Below, in pieces: positions 17,466 through 24,957 of a stretch of 64,000 bases of DNA. The notes under the pieces were generated by a model. That model was not told the origin of the DNA. It searched no databases and saw nothing but the letters and a program-made list of their open reading frames with translations. Position 1 is the first letter of the stretch; each line of letters opens with the position of its first letter. Source of the stretch: an uncultured Christensenellaceae bacterium (GTDB lineage Bacteria > Bacillota > Clostridia > Christensenellales > Borkfalkiaceae). The stretch spans positions 62,001 to 126,000 of the forward strand of contig CAJUKK010000001.1 in assembly GCA_910586985.1 (NCBI GenBank), read 5' to 3'. The position numbers were made by a program, and so were the translations under genes.

Positions 17466-17497
17466 AAGGGCGACAGAGAAATTTCTCTGTCGCCCTT
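17466..17497 (+). terminator. Terminator hairpin after the SMS operon
   Basis: AAGGGCGACAGAGA and TCTCTGTCGCCCTT form a perfect 14-bp stem with a four-base loop. It is followed by att and later a T-run, and it also faces the minus-strand remnant downstream. Confidence 0.75.
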
Positions 17498-17505
17498 ATT
17501 GGTTT

Positions 17506-17847
17506 TTATCGGTTGAAATACCCACTGATAAGCAAAGTATATATTCTGTTATGAACGTCTTTGTTAATATTACGCATTGCAGTATTATCTAACAACGTAT
17601 TATTTTTACAATAGTCGGCGAACGTTCCCCCGAGGACGTATTTTGCTGCGCTCTGTCCTTCTTTTATGGGTGAAACAAATTCCGGAGCGTCCCAGAATTT
17701 TCCATATGCAAACTCAAAGTAAATGTCTTTTATATAATTTATAAACTTGAGGTGCAGATGTTCGGGAACGGTATCCATGAGTGAATTAAAATCTTCCTGC
17801 GAATCAAGCGACTGCTTCGGGAAATCGTCGATGTATCGTTGAAAAAG
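17506..17847 (-). pseudogene. 5'-truncated hypothetical protein
   Basis: The frame is open from the stop codon at 17848-17850 down to 17506, about 113 codons (QRYIDDFPKQSLDSQEDFN...YTLLISGYFNR). The first ATG is at 17778 with no ribosome site, and coding-like sequence continues upstream of it. It therefore looks like the C-terminal part of a gene that lost its beginning. The composition is globular and helical. The family was not recognised. Confidence 0.4.
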
Positions 17848-18016
17848 CTACACATTTTTAAGTTTGGAATATACGACGTTATAAATTGTATCTTTGGGTA
17901 GCCGTTTTTGTAGTCGGATTTCTTCCCGTCCCTAACAGTTTAGATAATTGCATGTCTGTGATCTGAGGATTGGCGGTTACGATTTGAATAATACGCTGTT
18001 CCTCTTCGACGGGCAT
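17848..18016 (-). pseudogene. Frameshifted winged helix-turn-helix fragment
   Basis: From ATG 18016 the frame reads MPVEEEQRIIQIVTANPQITDMQLSKLLGT, a typical HTH start, and then runs into a stop. Shifting one frame near 17925 restores EEIRLQKRLPKDTIYNVVYSKLKNV before the TAG at 17848. The joined sequence is a C-terminal winged HTH like those at the end of ATPase or regulator proteins. The shift and the lack of an upstream gene body mark it as a remnant. Confidence 0.55.
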
Positions 18017-18092
18017 TTGTTTGTGGTGGCTGGTTTTCGGGACGCTTGATTTAGGTTCGAGACTCGTTGCCGAGCCGAATTAGTTTTCAAAG

Positions 18093-18935
18093 TTAATATG
18101 TTCTATGTTCCGCGCTGTCAGAATGATCGGGAGAACTGTTTATGTTTGCAGATTTCAAGATTTTTGCACAGTTATTTCCGAGCGAAAGAAAACGTACGGA
18201 GGTATTTTCTTCATGTAAACATTCGGAATAAGCGGTATAACGCTTGCCGTTTGATTCAATCACAACGCGGTATATTACTTTTTTTGAATGTTCGTTGGAC
18301 TTTCTGCGCGCGCCCGTGCTTATGCTGCTTGAAAACACACAAGCTTTAACGGTTCCGCTAAGCGCGTTTTGTTCGCTGTCTTTTTGCGAGAGCGCCCGCA
18401 TTGATAATTTGTTTTTGATGATTACAACGAAAAAACTTGTTAGAATAGTGCCGGTGAAAATGCAGAAACAGATAATGGCGCCTATCATAAGTTGAATGAA
18501 GATAAATACGAGTATGAGCGCAAAATCCGTCATGAGAAAGCCGAAAAATAGCCACCCCAAAATTTTATCTTTGTTGGTAGAATGTTTATAGTTGTTAGCT
18601 ATATGGTTGATCATATCTTCTTCTTGATCAAGTATGGTTTCGTACTTGCTCGAAGACTTCATTTCTTTGATTTTTTGTATTTTCTCTTCGCGGACGGCGT
18701 TGTATCGCTCTAATTGTTCTTGATCAAGATCGTTGATCTTAATTTTTCCTGTAATTATTAAAATTAAACCAATGACGACCAAAGCGAACATCGTTATGGG
18801 AGTTCCGATCGATGCAATCATTTGACCGACATATGCCAACGTTTCGTTATCGGTAGAGTTTCCGATAATTAATGTGACGATTCCGCCGATCAAAGGGATA
18901 AGGACGAGCAGACTGAGTTTTTTTAATAATTTCAT
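18093..18935 (-). CDS. Integral membrane protein with cytoplasmic coiled coil, unknown family
   Basis: 280 residues from ATG 18935 (gcgagattt upstream is only a weak ribosome site; a longer TTG start at 18986 is possible). Two hydrophobic hairpins are visible: residues about 5-60 (LSLLVLIPLIGGIVTLII, MFALVVIGLILIITG) and 130-180 (LGWLFFGFLMTDFALILVFIFIQL, GAIICFCIFTGTILTSFFVVII). A charged helical stretch lies between them and a C-terminal soluble domain of about 95 residues follows. No family was recognised. It follows a pyridoxamine-oxidase-like gene on the same strand and may be cotranscribed. Confidence 0.6.
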   Translation of the reverse strand: MKLLKKLSLLVLIPLIGGIVTLIIGNSTDNETLAYVGQMIASIGTPITMFALVVIGLILIITGKIKINDLDQEQLERYNAVREEKIQKIKEMKSSSKYETILDQEEDMINHIANNYKHSTNKDKILGWLFFGFLMTDFALILVFIFIQLMIGAIICFCIFTGTILTSFFVVIIKNKLSMRALSQKDSEQNALSGTVKACVFSSSISTGARRKSNEHSKKVIYRVVIESNGKRYTAYSECLHEENTSVRFLSLGNNCAKILKSANINSSPDHSDSAEHRTY

Positions 18936-18987
18936 ATAAATCTCGCTATGATTTGACTGTTGACCATTTTTATCGATAGGGGACAAA

Positions 18988-19401
18988 TTAAAAAATAATC
19001 GTCTCGATTTTAAAATCGCAGTAATATTCTGCGCTTATACATTTAAACTTTAAAACGCAATAGTCGGGGTCGGTTACGCCCTGCTTGTAAAACAGTTTGT
19101 CGCCAAATCTCCAAATCATTTCTTTGGTAGCCTGATCGGTACAAACTTCCGTTTCGCCCATGATTGATACCCCTTGATATTTAAATTTACCGCGTTTATA
19201 AAAGTATACGCAACCTTTATTGTTTTCGAGATATTGCTTTACTTTATTCGATGAAGTATTCGTTGAAAAATAGATATCGTTGCCGTCGATTTTACGCGGC
19301 GCAAGCATTGCGCTGACAACGGGAAAACCCTGTGCATTGACCGATGCGATAAACGCCGTTTTTTGTTCGGATATAAACTTAAAAATTTGAATTTTGTCCA
19401 T
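18988..19401 (-). CDS. Pyridoxamine 5'-phosphate oxidase-like flavin protein
   Basis: 137 residues, full length for the small split-barrel FMN-binding family: FISEQKTAFIASVNAQGFPVVSAMLAP, DIYFSTNTSSNKVKQYLENNKGCVYFY, GVSIMGETEVCTDQATKEMIWRFGDKLFY. Members use FMN or F420 and general reductase roles are usual; the true substrate is unknown. It lies 17 bases after the carbonic anhydrase gene on the same strand, so they probably share an mRNA. The start has no clear ribosome site. Confidence 0.85.
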   Translation of the reverse strand: MDKIQIFKFISEQKTAFIASVNAQGFPVVSAMLAPRKIDGNDIYFSTNTSSNKVKQYLENNKGCVYFYKRGKFKYQGVSIMGETEVCTDQATKEMIWRFGDKLFYKQGVTDPDYCVLKFKCISAEYYCDFKIETIIF

Positions 19402-19418
19402 TGATGTATTTCTTTTTA

Positions 19419-20003
19419 TTATTTTTCATTGACAAGTTCGTCGATAAATTCAACTTCTCCGGTATCAATACGGTAAACTGCGCCGATTATTTTTACGTTT
19501 GGATATAGCTTAGACATAGCTTGCTTGATTTCGTTTACTCCGGCGTTTACGTTCAAACGGCATGCCGTGGTATCGTTTTGCTCGTTGTTAATCGTAATTC
19601 GGATTTTATCGGTGATTGCCTTTATGTAGCCGTTTACCTTTCCGCCATGGATCGCCGCATGTATTGCCCCGCAGCAGGTGTGACCCAATACAACCACGAG
19701 TGGCGTTTTTAAGTGAGAAATCGCATATTCGACGCTTGCGAGCGCTGTTGTTTCGATGGTGTTTCCCGCGGCGCGAATAACAAAGAGGTCGCCGATGCCT
19801 ACGGAAAAAATGTATTCGGGTATGACGCGTGAATCGGCGCAGGTAATAATTACGGCGTAAGGTTTTTGCCCGTTCTGAAAAGTATTTTTCCTGATTTCTG
19901 GAGAAATGTCCCCGTCGCTTTTTTGTGCTTGGAGATATTTAATATTTCCGTTTTTTAATGTTTGCAGGGAGATTTTCCATAAGTCGTTACGGCTTTTTTC
20001 CAT
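19419..20003 (-). CDS. Beta-carbonic anhydrase
   Basis: 194 residues with the zinc-binding motifs of the beta class: CADSRVIPE (Cys, Asp and Arg of the catalytic dyad) and VVLGHTCCGAI (His and Cys ligands), plus the conserved GDLFVIRAAGN stretch. It interconverts CO2 and bicarbonate in the cytoplasm, supporting carboxylation reactions in anaerobes. Its ribosome site is aggagtaac before ATG 20003. It heads a likely operon with the flavin protein. Confidence 0.93.
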   Translation of the reverse strand: MEKSRNDLWKISLQTLKNGNIKYLQAQKSDGDISPEIRKNTFQNGQKPYAVIITCADSRVIPEYIFSVGIGDLFVIRAAGNTIETTALASVEYAISHLKTPLVVVLGHTCCGAIHAAIHGGKVNGYIKAITDKIRITINNEQNDTTACRLNVNAGVNEIKQAMSKLYPNVKIIGAVYRIDTGEVEFIDELVNEK

Positions 20004-20092
20004 ATGTTACTCCTTTGTTTAGTTATCTTGATAAAACCGAAATTATCGAAAGGGGAGATGTAAAGATTGTTTAGAATGTGTTGCAAGGTATT

Positions 20093-20392
20093 TTATCGTT
20101 CGGTTGACTTGGTTAATTTTTCAACGGCTTTTTCCAGAGTGTCGGTAAAAAATATATCGCGTCCGTTATTGCTTTCATATATAAAATCTTTAAGCGGTTT
20201 ACTTGTATATGTTGAATAATCATCGTAAATTGCAATGCGAAATTGATACGTAATAAATTTTTGCAAAATTTCTCCAGCAAGTCCGCTACTTAATATAAAA
20301 AATTTATCTGTAATCAATTTTTTCGATATTGCAATGTTATTCGTTCCCGTCTCGTATTTAACAGTCATTATCAGGTCGAGAGCGCTCTGCAT
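20093..20392 (-). pseudogene. DUF4180-like protein with missing N-terminus
   Basis: 99 codons from ATG 20392 match the DUF4180 pattern (MQSALDLIMTVKYETGTNNIAISKKLITDKFFILSSGLAGEILQKF, then the IYDD and KPLKDFIYESNNGRDIFF region). The homologous frame continues upstream as FISDEVVITD without a proper start and without the usual first 15-20 residues, and it runs into the end of the neighbouring acetyltransferase remnant. Probably a broken gene; a short functional form cannot be excluded. Confidence 0.6.
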
Positions 20393-20429
20393 ATCGGTGA
20401 TTACAACTTCATCTGATATAAAACAAACG

Positions 20430-20690
20430 TTATAAAGCTTTTTGCAAAAATAATTCCGTTGGTTGGTTTTTAATCATTAAGTTGCCGCAATCGCTATAAC
20501 CGATTTTACGATAAAATAAGTTATAACGCAGAATACCAATAGGTTTATCGCCCGCGCTTAAAACATAGCCCTGTTTATCGCGGACTTTTTTAGAAAATTC
20601 GACGGCGCTCATATGTTTATCGAGAGAAAACCAAAAGTCTTTATCGGCGATTTCAACGTGCCGTATTTGTAAATTGAAATTGTTTTTCAT
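20430..20690 (-). pseudogene. GNAT acetyltransferase with internal deletion
   Basis: 86 codons. The first 58 are a normal GNAT N-terminus (LQIRHVEIADKDFWFSLDKHM...GDKPIGILRYNLF) and the last 28 are a normal C-terminus (YRKIGYSDCGNLMIKNQPTELFLQKAL). The acetyl-CoA-binding core that should lie between them, about 60 residues, is absent, and the joint is in frame. The family is usually about 145 residues. Almost certainly inactive. Confidence 0.7.
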
Positions 20691-20844
20691 AAGCGGAACA
20701 TACCGTTTTTATACCATAGTGGAGCAGTGGTATCCTAAAAATACAGATTTTTATTACAATCATTTTGTAAGAATGTCAATCGGCTGCGTAGTAAGCGTGC
20801 AGATTATACAAATTCTGCTTTGCAGAAACGACCCCCAAAAGCAA

Positions 20845-20887
20845 AAGACCTAAAGCGTTCCCTTTGTATGAGTTCGTTTTAGGTCTT
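20845..20887 (-). terminator. Old terminator of the tRNA-Tyr transcript, left of the element
   Basis: AAGACCTAAA (20845-20854) and TTTAGGTCTT (20878-20887) pair, with further G-C pairs inside. Read on the minus strand, the stem directly follows the CCA end of the partial tRNA sequence at 20891-20913 and is followed by TTTTGCTTTT. It was presumably the native terminator before the element inserted. Confidence 0.6.
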
Positions 20888-20890
20888 AGA

Positions 20891-20913
20891 TGGTGGGCAG
20901 AGGTGGATTCGAA
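20891..20913 (-). repeat. Attachment site copy, left end of the integrated element
   Basis: A 23-bp sequence identical to 35097-35119. On the minus strand it is the last 23 bases of tRNA-Tyr: TTCGAA of the T-loop through the CCA end. To its right the tRNA match stops (ggggg in place of ccacc). Confidence 0.95.
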
Positions 20914-20956
20914 GGGGGTAGCGACCTAAAATTATGTAAAAATAGCGGAATTTTGC

Positions 20957-22351
20957 CTATTTTCGGGGTTTCCGAGGTGGTTTCGGCGTCAAAATTTTGG
21001 GCATATTTTGGGCACGGATCAATTCTTCTTTGTAGTCGACTTTCTGAAACTCCATATAATAGGTATCGGCAATTTCCAAATAGTGCGTATAAGTATCGAT
21101 ATTTACGTCGGAAGATCTGTGCCCCATAGCGAGCTCGCGCAGTTCTTGGCTGATCTTAAACTTAACAAGCCGCGTATTAAAAGTGTGTCGGCAGAAGTAT
21201 GCGCAGATATGCCAAGGCATTTCATAGAGCCAATTCGCAATGGAGTAATAGGACAGCACTTCGTGCGGTTGGGAGAGAAAGTCGAGGTAGGGTCTCATCA
21301 TCGGGGTGATTGGTACGCGTTTTAACTCAACTACATCATCTTTTCTCTTTGCGTTGTTTGCAACAATAAAATCACCTTTGATACGAGCCGTATTGCATTC
21401 GCACGGGCGAAGCCCCGCATAGAGCATTAAGATAACGTAGTATTCGTACCGCGTTCCCTTCGCCAAGGAAAGCAAATGAGCTTCTTCCACCATGGAAAGG
21501 CATCGCCCATGGTTACGGGCTGCCTTTTTGGATTTAAGGCGAGCCATAGGGGTTTTGGCGATAACACCTTCCGATAGAGCAAATTCAAAAATTTGCTTTA
21601 ACAAGCAGAATACCTCTTCGGCTGTTCGGAAGAACTTTTTCCTTCTGACTTCCGTCATGACGGCTTTACAGTCAAATGCAGTGATTTCGTTCATGGTCTT
21701 TTCCCCAAGGAAAGGGAAAATGTGAAGTCTGAGCTTTGATTGCTGTCGCTTATACCAAGAGAGCTGCACGTCGTCTTTTTTCATAACCGCCAAATACTCC
21801 AAGGCATAATCCTTGAAAAGAGGCGAAGGGGGGACTTCTTGCACGGGTTCTTCTTTCACTTCTTCGGTGATTGGCAACTTCGGTTGATTGAGCTTATTAA
21901 ACTCTTCCACATAGGCACGCAGGCGTTCTTTGAGTTCGGCGGTGCTTTTCGCCGAGATCGAGATCGCCTTGCTGTTGATCATACAACGAGCCTCATAAGA
22001 ATTTTTGCGTTTTCGTTTTTTGAATTGTGATATGGTAAGCAATTTTTGTTTCTCCTTTTTGGGTGGAATTAAAATTGCTTTTTCGTCACGTTCCTCTGAA
22101 TTTTGTTGGGTCACCTCCTTTTGTATCGTTGCGCCCTTGCCGTCATCGGCAGGGGCGTTTTTTGTTTGCGGCGAATTTAATGTGCCGTAAGATTGTCGTG
22201 CGAATGCCGTTGGAATAATCGGCATTCCGTCAATCGTGTCGTAGTAGTCTGCTGTTGGCGGGTTCTGCGCCGCGTCGACCTCGATGATCTCTTGCCACCA
22301 ATCCATGCAAAAGTGCAACAGGTGTTGCACTCGGTTAAGTGTGTTGTCCAT
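20957..22351 (-). CDS. int: Tyrosine recombinase/integrase
   Basis: 464 residues from ATG 22351, which has ggaggg upstream; a TTG in frame at 22363 is less likely. After about 120 atypical N-terminal residues come an arm-type DNA-binding region (KKRKRKNSYEARCMINSKAISIS), a core-binding domain (residues about 180-280) and the catalytic domain with Arg in AGLRPCECNTAR, the CRHTFNTRL box (H-x-x-R), GHRSSDVNIDTYTHY with the His and the nucleophile Tyr. It catalyses integration and excision at the tRNA-Tyr site 44 bases from its 3' end. The minus strand orientation matches the repressor gene behind it. Confidence 0.95.
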   Translation of the reverse strand: MDNTLNRVQHLLHFCMDWWQEIIEVDAAQNPPTADYYDTIDGMPIIPTAFARQSYGTLNSPQTKNAPADDGKGATIQKEVTQQNSEERDEKAILIPPKKEKQKLLTISQFKKRKRKNSYEARCMINSKAISISAKSTAELKERLRAYVEEFNKLNQPKLPITEEVKEEPVQEVPPSPLFKDYALEYLAVMKKDDVQLSWYKRQQSKLRLHIFPFLGEKTMNEITAFDCKAVMTEVRRKKFFRTAEEVFCLLKQIFEFALSEGVIAKTPMARLKSKKAARNHGRCLSMVEEAHLLSLAKGTRYEYYVILMLYAGLRPCECNTARIKGDFIVANNAKRKDDVVELKRVPITPMMRPYLDFLSQPHEVLSYYSIANWLYEMPWHICAYFCRHTFNTRLVKFKISQELRELAMGHRSSDVNIDTYTHYLEIADTYYMEFQKVDYKEELIRAQNMPKILTPKPPRKPRK

Positions 22352-22406
22352 GTTTCCCTCCAAGTGAGATAGTAACTTAGAGGGTAAAAAATTTATAGAC
22401 TAACTG

Positions 22407-22772
22407 TCAATTCCTTTTGGCGGCAAACATTTCACCCGAGGAGCTGATGAACGTAAGAAAGGCAGCCCGCGCTTTTTCGGAAGGAAGCCCGCGATACCAA
22501 TTTAGAAGGGTTCGCTCATTGTCGGTCAACCGTTCTCCGATAGGGGCGGGTAAGATTACACTGCCGAGGTCATCGCTTCTTCCCAATAAATAATCAGATG
22601 AAACATTAAAAAATTTACAAATTGCAAGAATATCTTCATGCGAGGGTTCGGCATATCCGCATTCCCAATGAGAAAGTGTGGGGATAGGGATAGAAAGATT
22701 GGTCGCCAATTCTTTTTGTGTAAGCTTATTTTCAGTCCGTAATTCTCTCAATCTATTAGAAAAAAAGTTCAT
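22407..22772 (-). CDS. Xre/CI-type repressor
   Basis: 121 residues from ATG 22772. The N-terminal 65 residues are a classic HTH_3 (RLRELRTENKLTQKELATNLSIPIPTLSHWECGYAEPSHEDILAICKFFNVSSDYLLGRSD); the C-terminal part is short and lacks a LexA/CI peptidase dyad, so inactivation is probably by another route. A TATAAT lies exactly six bases before ATG, giving a leaderless-type transcript. The divergent promoter region holds inverted repeats that are likely operators. It should keep the element quiescent and sits between the integrase and the rightward genes. Confidence 0.88.
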   Translation of the reverse strand: MNFFSNRLRELRTENKLTQKELATNLSIPIPTLSHWECGYAEPSHEDILAICKFFNVSSDYLLGRSDDLGSVILPAPIGERLTDNERTLLNWYRGLPSEKARAAFLTFISSSGEMFAAKRN

Positions 22773-22794
22773 GTAAAAATTATAGCACAGCAAA

Positions 22795-22870
22795 ATATCA
22801 AATTTTGATTGACAATCAAATATTGATATGTTATAATTTTGCAAAAGTATCAATATATGATACATCGGAA
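22795..22870. promoter_or_regulatory. Divergent promoter and operator region of the element
   Basis: A consensus rightward promoter, TTGACA (22809-22814), 17 bases, TATAAT (22832-22837), is embedded in inverted repeats: TATCAAATTTTGAT and ATCAAATATTGATA flank the -35 box, and GTATCA-ATATA-TGATAC lies downstream of the -10. All contain the half-site TATCAA/TTGATA. The repressor's own -10 (minus strand, 22779-22784) is within 30 bases. This is the layout of a lysogeny switch. Confidence 0.7.
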
Positions 22871-22911
22871 GGCGGGCATAAAAAAGCTCCCGCCCCAAAG
22901 AGGAGCGGGAG

Positions 22912-23142
22912 ATGACCGAAGCTGAGTTTTTCGAAATGATCAAAGCACAAATGGAAGTTCTAAATCAAAACCTTGAACGGTGCTTTGCCTTCTTGTTGGC
23001 ACTTTCGGTTGGATTTGCACTGCTACTTGTAATTCTGTTGGCGGGCTTTCTGCACGGAGAGAGAAAAGCCCAGAAGGGCGGCGAGCAACAGAGAGGACGG
23101 CAATCAGACGAAAAAGCTGATGATAAAGAGCGTGAGGAATAG
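22912..23142 (+). CDS. Small single-pass membrane protein (possible coat or lysis-type protein)
   Basis: 76 residues: a short acidic/amphipathic N-terminus (TEAEFFEMIKAQMEVLNQNLE), one strong transmembrane segment at about residues 24-47 (CFAFLLALSVGFALLLVILLAGFL), then a highly charged tail. It is the first gene behind the rightward promoter, with AGGAG before ATG that also takes part in a GCTCCCGC/GCGGGAG hairpin. The acidic-hydrophobic-basic order resembles filamentous phage coat proteins, but the tail is longer than usual and there is no signal peptide; holin-like or regulatory roles are equally open. Its 3' end overlaps a convergent gene by 39 bases. Confidence 0.55.
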   Translation: MTEAEFFEMIKAQMEVLNQNLERCFAFLLALSVGFALLLVILLAGFLHGERKAQKGGEQQRGRQSDEKADDKEREE

Positions 23143-23664
23143 AACAAAAGCAATAATGCCGTGCGCAGTCACAGTTGCGTGCCATGTCTCGGGTAGGGCT
23201 TGAAGAGTATGGGCAATTCCATAAAGAAAGAAACAGAGAATGACATACACTACAAAAATTATCAGTATAACCCACCAACGGAAATACAGAACGAGCAGGA
23301 CGGCGATAAGGTTGTAGACAAAGTAAAAGACCGTGTAATATGCACTACCTAATGCAGGTGCGGATTTTTTCTTATAACACAAGCCCGTTGTGCCGTATGA
23401 GAGTACAAAAAAAGCATTGTTGAAACCCAAGGTATCAATTAGGAACAGGAAAATTCTAAGGACTATTTGATAGAGCCAATCGGGCATATTCCACGAAACA
23501 AGGAACGGGAATACCAACTCAAAAAAGTCGGGAATGATCATGGGTAAAACTACTACTCTAAGAATTAAACCCAATAGAGCAACCAACTTATAAAAATTAA
23601 ACTTATGAAAACACCAGAAAATTTTACCTAAGATTTTTTTTGCTGTTTCCAATATAGACAACAC
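23104..23664 (-). CDS. Polytopic membrane protein of the element, unknown function
   Basis: 186 residues with about five hydrophobic segments: residues 25-50, 60-95, 108-128 (YYTVFYFVYNLIAVLLVLYF), 129-152 (WWVILIIFVVYVILCFFLYGIA) and 166-186. A Lys/Ser loop (YKKKSAPALG) lies in the middle. It is encoded on the minus strand between two plus-strand units, so it is probably expressed apart from the operon, perhaps during the integrated state as accessory or exclusion genes often are. AGGTG lies 9-13 bases upstream of ATG 23664. No family was recognised. Confidence 0.6.
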   Translation of the reverse strand: MLSILETAKKILGKIFWCFHKFNFYKLVALLGLILRVVVLPMIIPDFFELVFPFLVSWNMPDWLYQIVLRIFLFLIDTLGFNNAFFVLSYGTTGLCYKKKSAPALGSAYYTVFYFVYNLIAVLLVLYFRWWVILIIFVVYVILCFFLYGIAHTLQALPETWHATVTAHGIIAFVLFLTLFIISFFV

Positions 23665-23814
23665 CTCTTTTGTGATTGATTTTATATAGCAATTAAATTA
23701 TATCAAAAAAAGTGGATAATGTCAACATTGTGAAGATGGGGCACGCGGTTGAAAGCGTTTGAGAGCGGCGAAAGCCGATCGCAATAAATTTACATTTTAA
23801 GGAGGTTCAGATTT

Positions 23815-24033
23815 ATGGAAGAGAAAATCGTGAAGGAAGTTGCAGCTATCGCATTGCGAATTAAGAAGCTGCGGAAGGAGTTGAAGCCTTTGGCGAAGTC
23901 GGCTGATGAAGTCGGGATATCAGCGCAGGATCGGAAGTTTTACGGCGCGTTGCGTTGGGCGGGCTATTCGCTCGAAGAGGCGCAGAGCAAGCTCAAAAAT
24001 GCGTTTGCACTTGCGGAGGGGAATTGTGTATGA
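23815..24033 (+). CDS. Small helical protein, first gene of the element's main operon
   Basis: 72 residues, almost wholly helical and rich in Lys, Glu and Ala (VKEVAAIALRIKKLRKELKPLAKSA), soluble. There is a strong ribosome site (aaggaggttcag) before ATG. Its TGA overlaps the next ATG (ATGA), starting a chain of coupled genes. It shares the helical, KEL-containing style of the 74-residue product at 24733, but homology between the two is uncertain. Function unknown. Confidence 0.6.
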   Translation: MEEKIVKEVAAIALRIKKLRKELKPLAKSADEVGISAQDRKFYGALRWAGYSLEEAQSKLKNAFALAEGNCV

Positions 24034-24398
24034 CTACGCAATCGGTATTGCTATGGGAATGCACCGCGGAAGAGGTTGGATATCTCCCCGCGGGCTTTCC
24101 CGTTATTGAGTATGATAGCCTATACAGTTCCATTCGGCTTATCCATGCACAAGCAGATCGGGTACGGCATGACAAACGGTTTGTGTACTTGCTCCATAAA
24201 GAGCCGCCCGTGAGTTTCGTGGGCGTGAAGGGTACACGGCATGGAAAGATTCAGACGGCAAGCCAAAAAACGGAGGACTTCGTTCCCGGCTCGAGCACGG
24301 TCAAGTCCTCCGTGAAGAGTACTTCGGGAACGTGCACCGCGCCGATCGGAGCGTGCAGCGCAAATCAAGTCCCCGAGCGGAAGGAGACGGTACTATGA
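24030..24398 (+). CDS. 122-residue element protein whose 3' end contains a repeat unit
   Basis: It starts at ATG 24030, overlapping the previous stop. Residues 1-75 look like a normal globular protein (LLWECTAEEVGYLPAGFPVIEYD...FVYLLHKEPPVSFVGVKG). The last 45 residues (SSTVKSSVKSTSGTCTAPIGACSANQVPE) are encoded by an inverted copy of the element's 71-bp repeat and its hairpin, so the tail looks like translated noncoding repeat. The function is unrecognised. The stop overlaps the next ATG. Confidence 0.55.
   Translation: MTTQSVLLWECTAEEVGYLPAGFPVIEYDSLYSSIRLIHAQADRVRHDKRFVYLLHKEPPVSFVGVKGTRHGKIQTASQKTEDFVPGSSTVKSSVKSTSGTCTAPIGACSANQVPERKETVL
24279..24372 (-). repeat. Inverted copy (C) of the element repeat with terminal hairpin
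   Basis: On the minus strand, 24372-24317 reads GGACTTGATTTGCGCTGCA, 28 bases, then GAAGTACTC. After five bases comes GGAGGACTT (24311-24303), whose complement AAGTCCTCC (on the minus strand, plus-strand 24279-24287) makes a hairpin followed by TTTTTT. The same order occurs at 32544 and 32970 on the plus strand. Confidence 0.9.
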
Positions 24399-24736
24399 TT
24401 GTCGATCGTGATTTCAGTTTATACGGCTTTGATCGTCAAGATTGCGGAGAGGACGGCTGCGTCTTTTTCAAGTGGGAAATGCCGAAAGAGAAAAAGGAAG
24501 AGCCGAAAATCCGCGAAGAGGTTTACGGCGGTTACTATAATCAGAGCTATTACCGTATCGAGATACCCAAGCCGAAGGACAAGATTTTGACGGGGCTTGT
24601 CATCATAACACGCAGCAGTAGAAGTCGGTACGTCTTTATCGTGCAGAGCGGGCGACGTATGCGGATTGAAAAAGCGATCACTTTAACGGAAATCAAAAAC
24701 TATGTCGAAGCGTTCTTCAAGGAGGCAAAGAAATGA
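24395..24736 (+). CDS. 113-residue element protein, unknown
   Basis: Start at ATG 24395 behind gaaggagacgg, overlapping the upstream stop by four bases. Soluble, mixed alpha/beta, with a Tyr-rich middle (EEVYGGYYNQSYYRIEIPKP) and a basic C-terminal half (ITRSSRSRYVFIVQSGRRMRIEKA). It could bind nucleic acid given the basic strands, and a small single-stranded-DNA-binding role would fit a filamentous phage, but no OB-fold signature can be claimed. The 3' end overlaps the next start. Confidence 0.55.
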   Translation: MIVDRDFSLYGFDRQDCGEDGCVFFKWEMPKEKKEEPKIREEVYGGYYNQSYYRIEIPKPKDKILTGLVIITRSSRSRYVFIVQSGRRMRIEKAITLTEIKNYVEAFFKEAKK

Positions 24737-24957
24737 GCAACGGATTAAAAGCAAAGATCAGAGCGGCGGCAGATCGGGTTGCCGCATTGGCAAGCGAGGT
24801 GAAAGAGCTCACGAAGCTCGCCTCTAAAGAGTACATTGCAGCGGGTTACGGGCAAGTGGAAGATCCAACGGGAAAAGCGGTGGAACGACTGAACGACGCG
24901 GAGGATCATCTCATCGGTTGCCTACAACTACTGAACTCCTTCGGAGGTGCGTCATGA
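24733..24957 (+). CDS. Small helical element protein
   Basis: 74 residues, nearly all helix (KAKIRAAADRVAALASEVKELTKLASKEY), predicted coiled coil at residues 3-32. ATGA-type overlaps at both ends tie it into the operon. No transmembrane segment. Function unknown; it may be an assembly or DNA-associated factor. Confidence 0.55.
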   Translation: MSNGLKAKIRAAADRVAALASEVKELTKLASKEYIAAGYGQVEDPTGKAVERLNDAEDHLIGCLQLLNSFGGAS

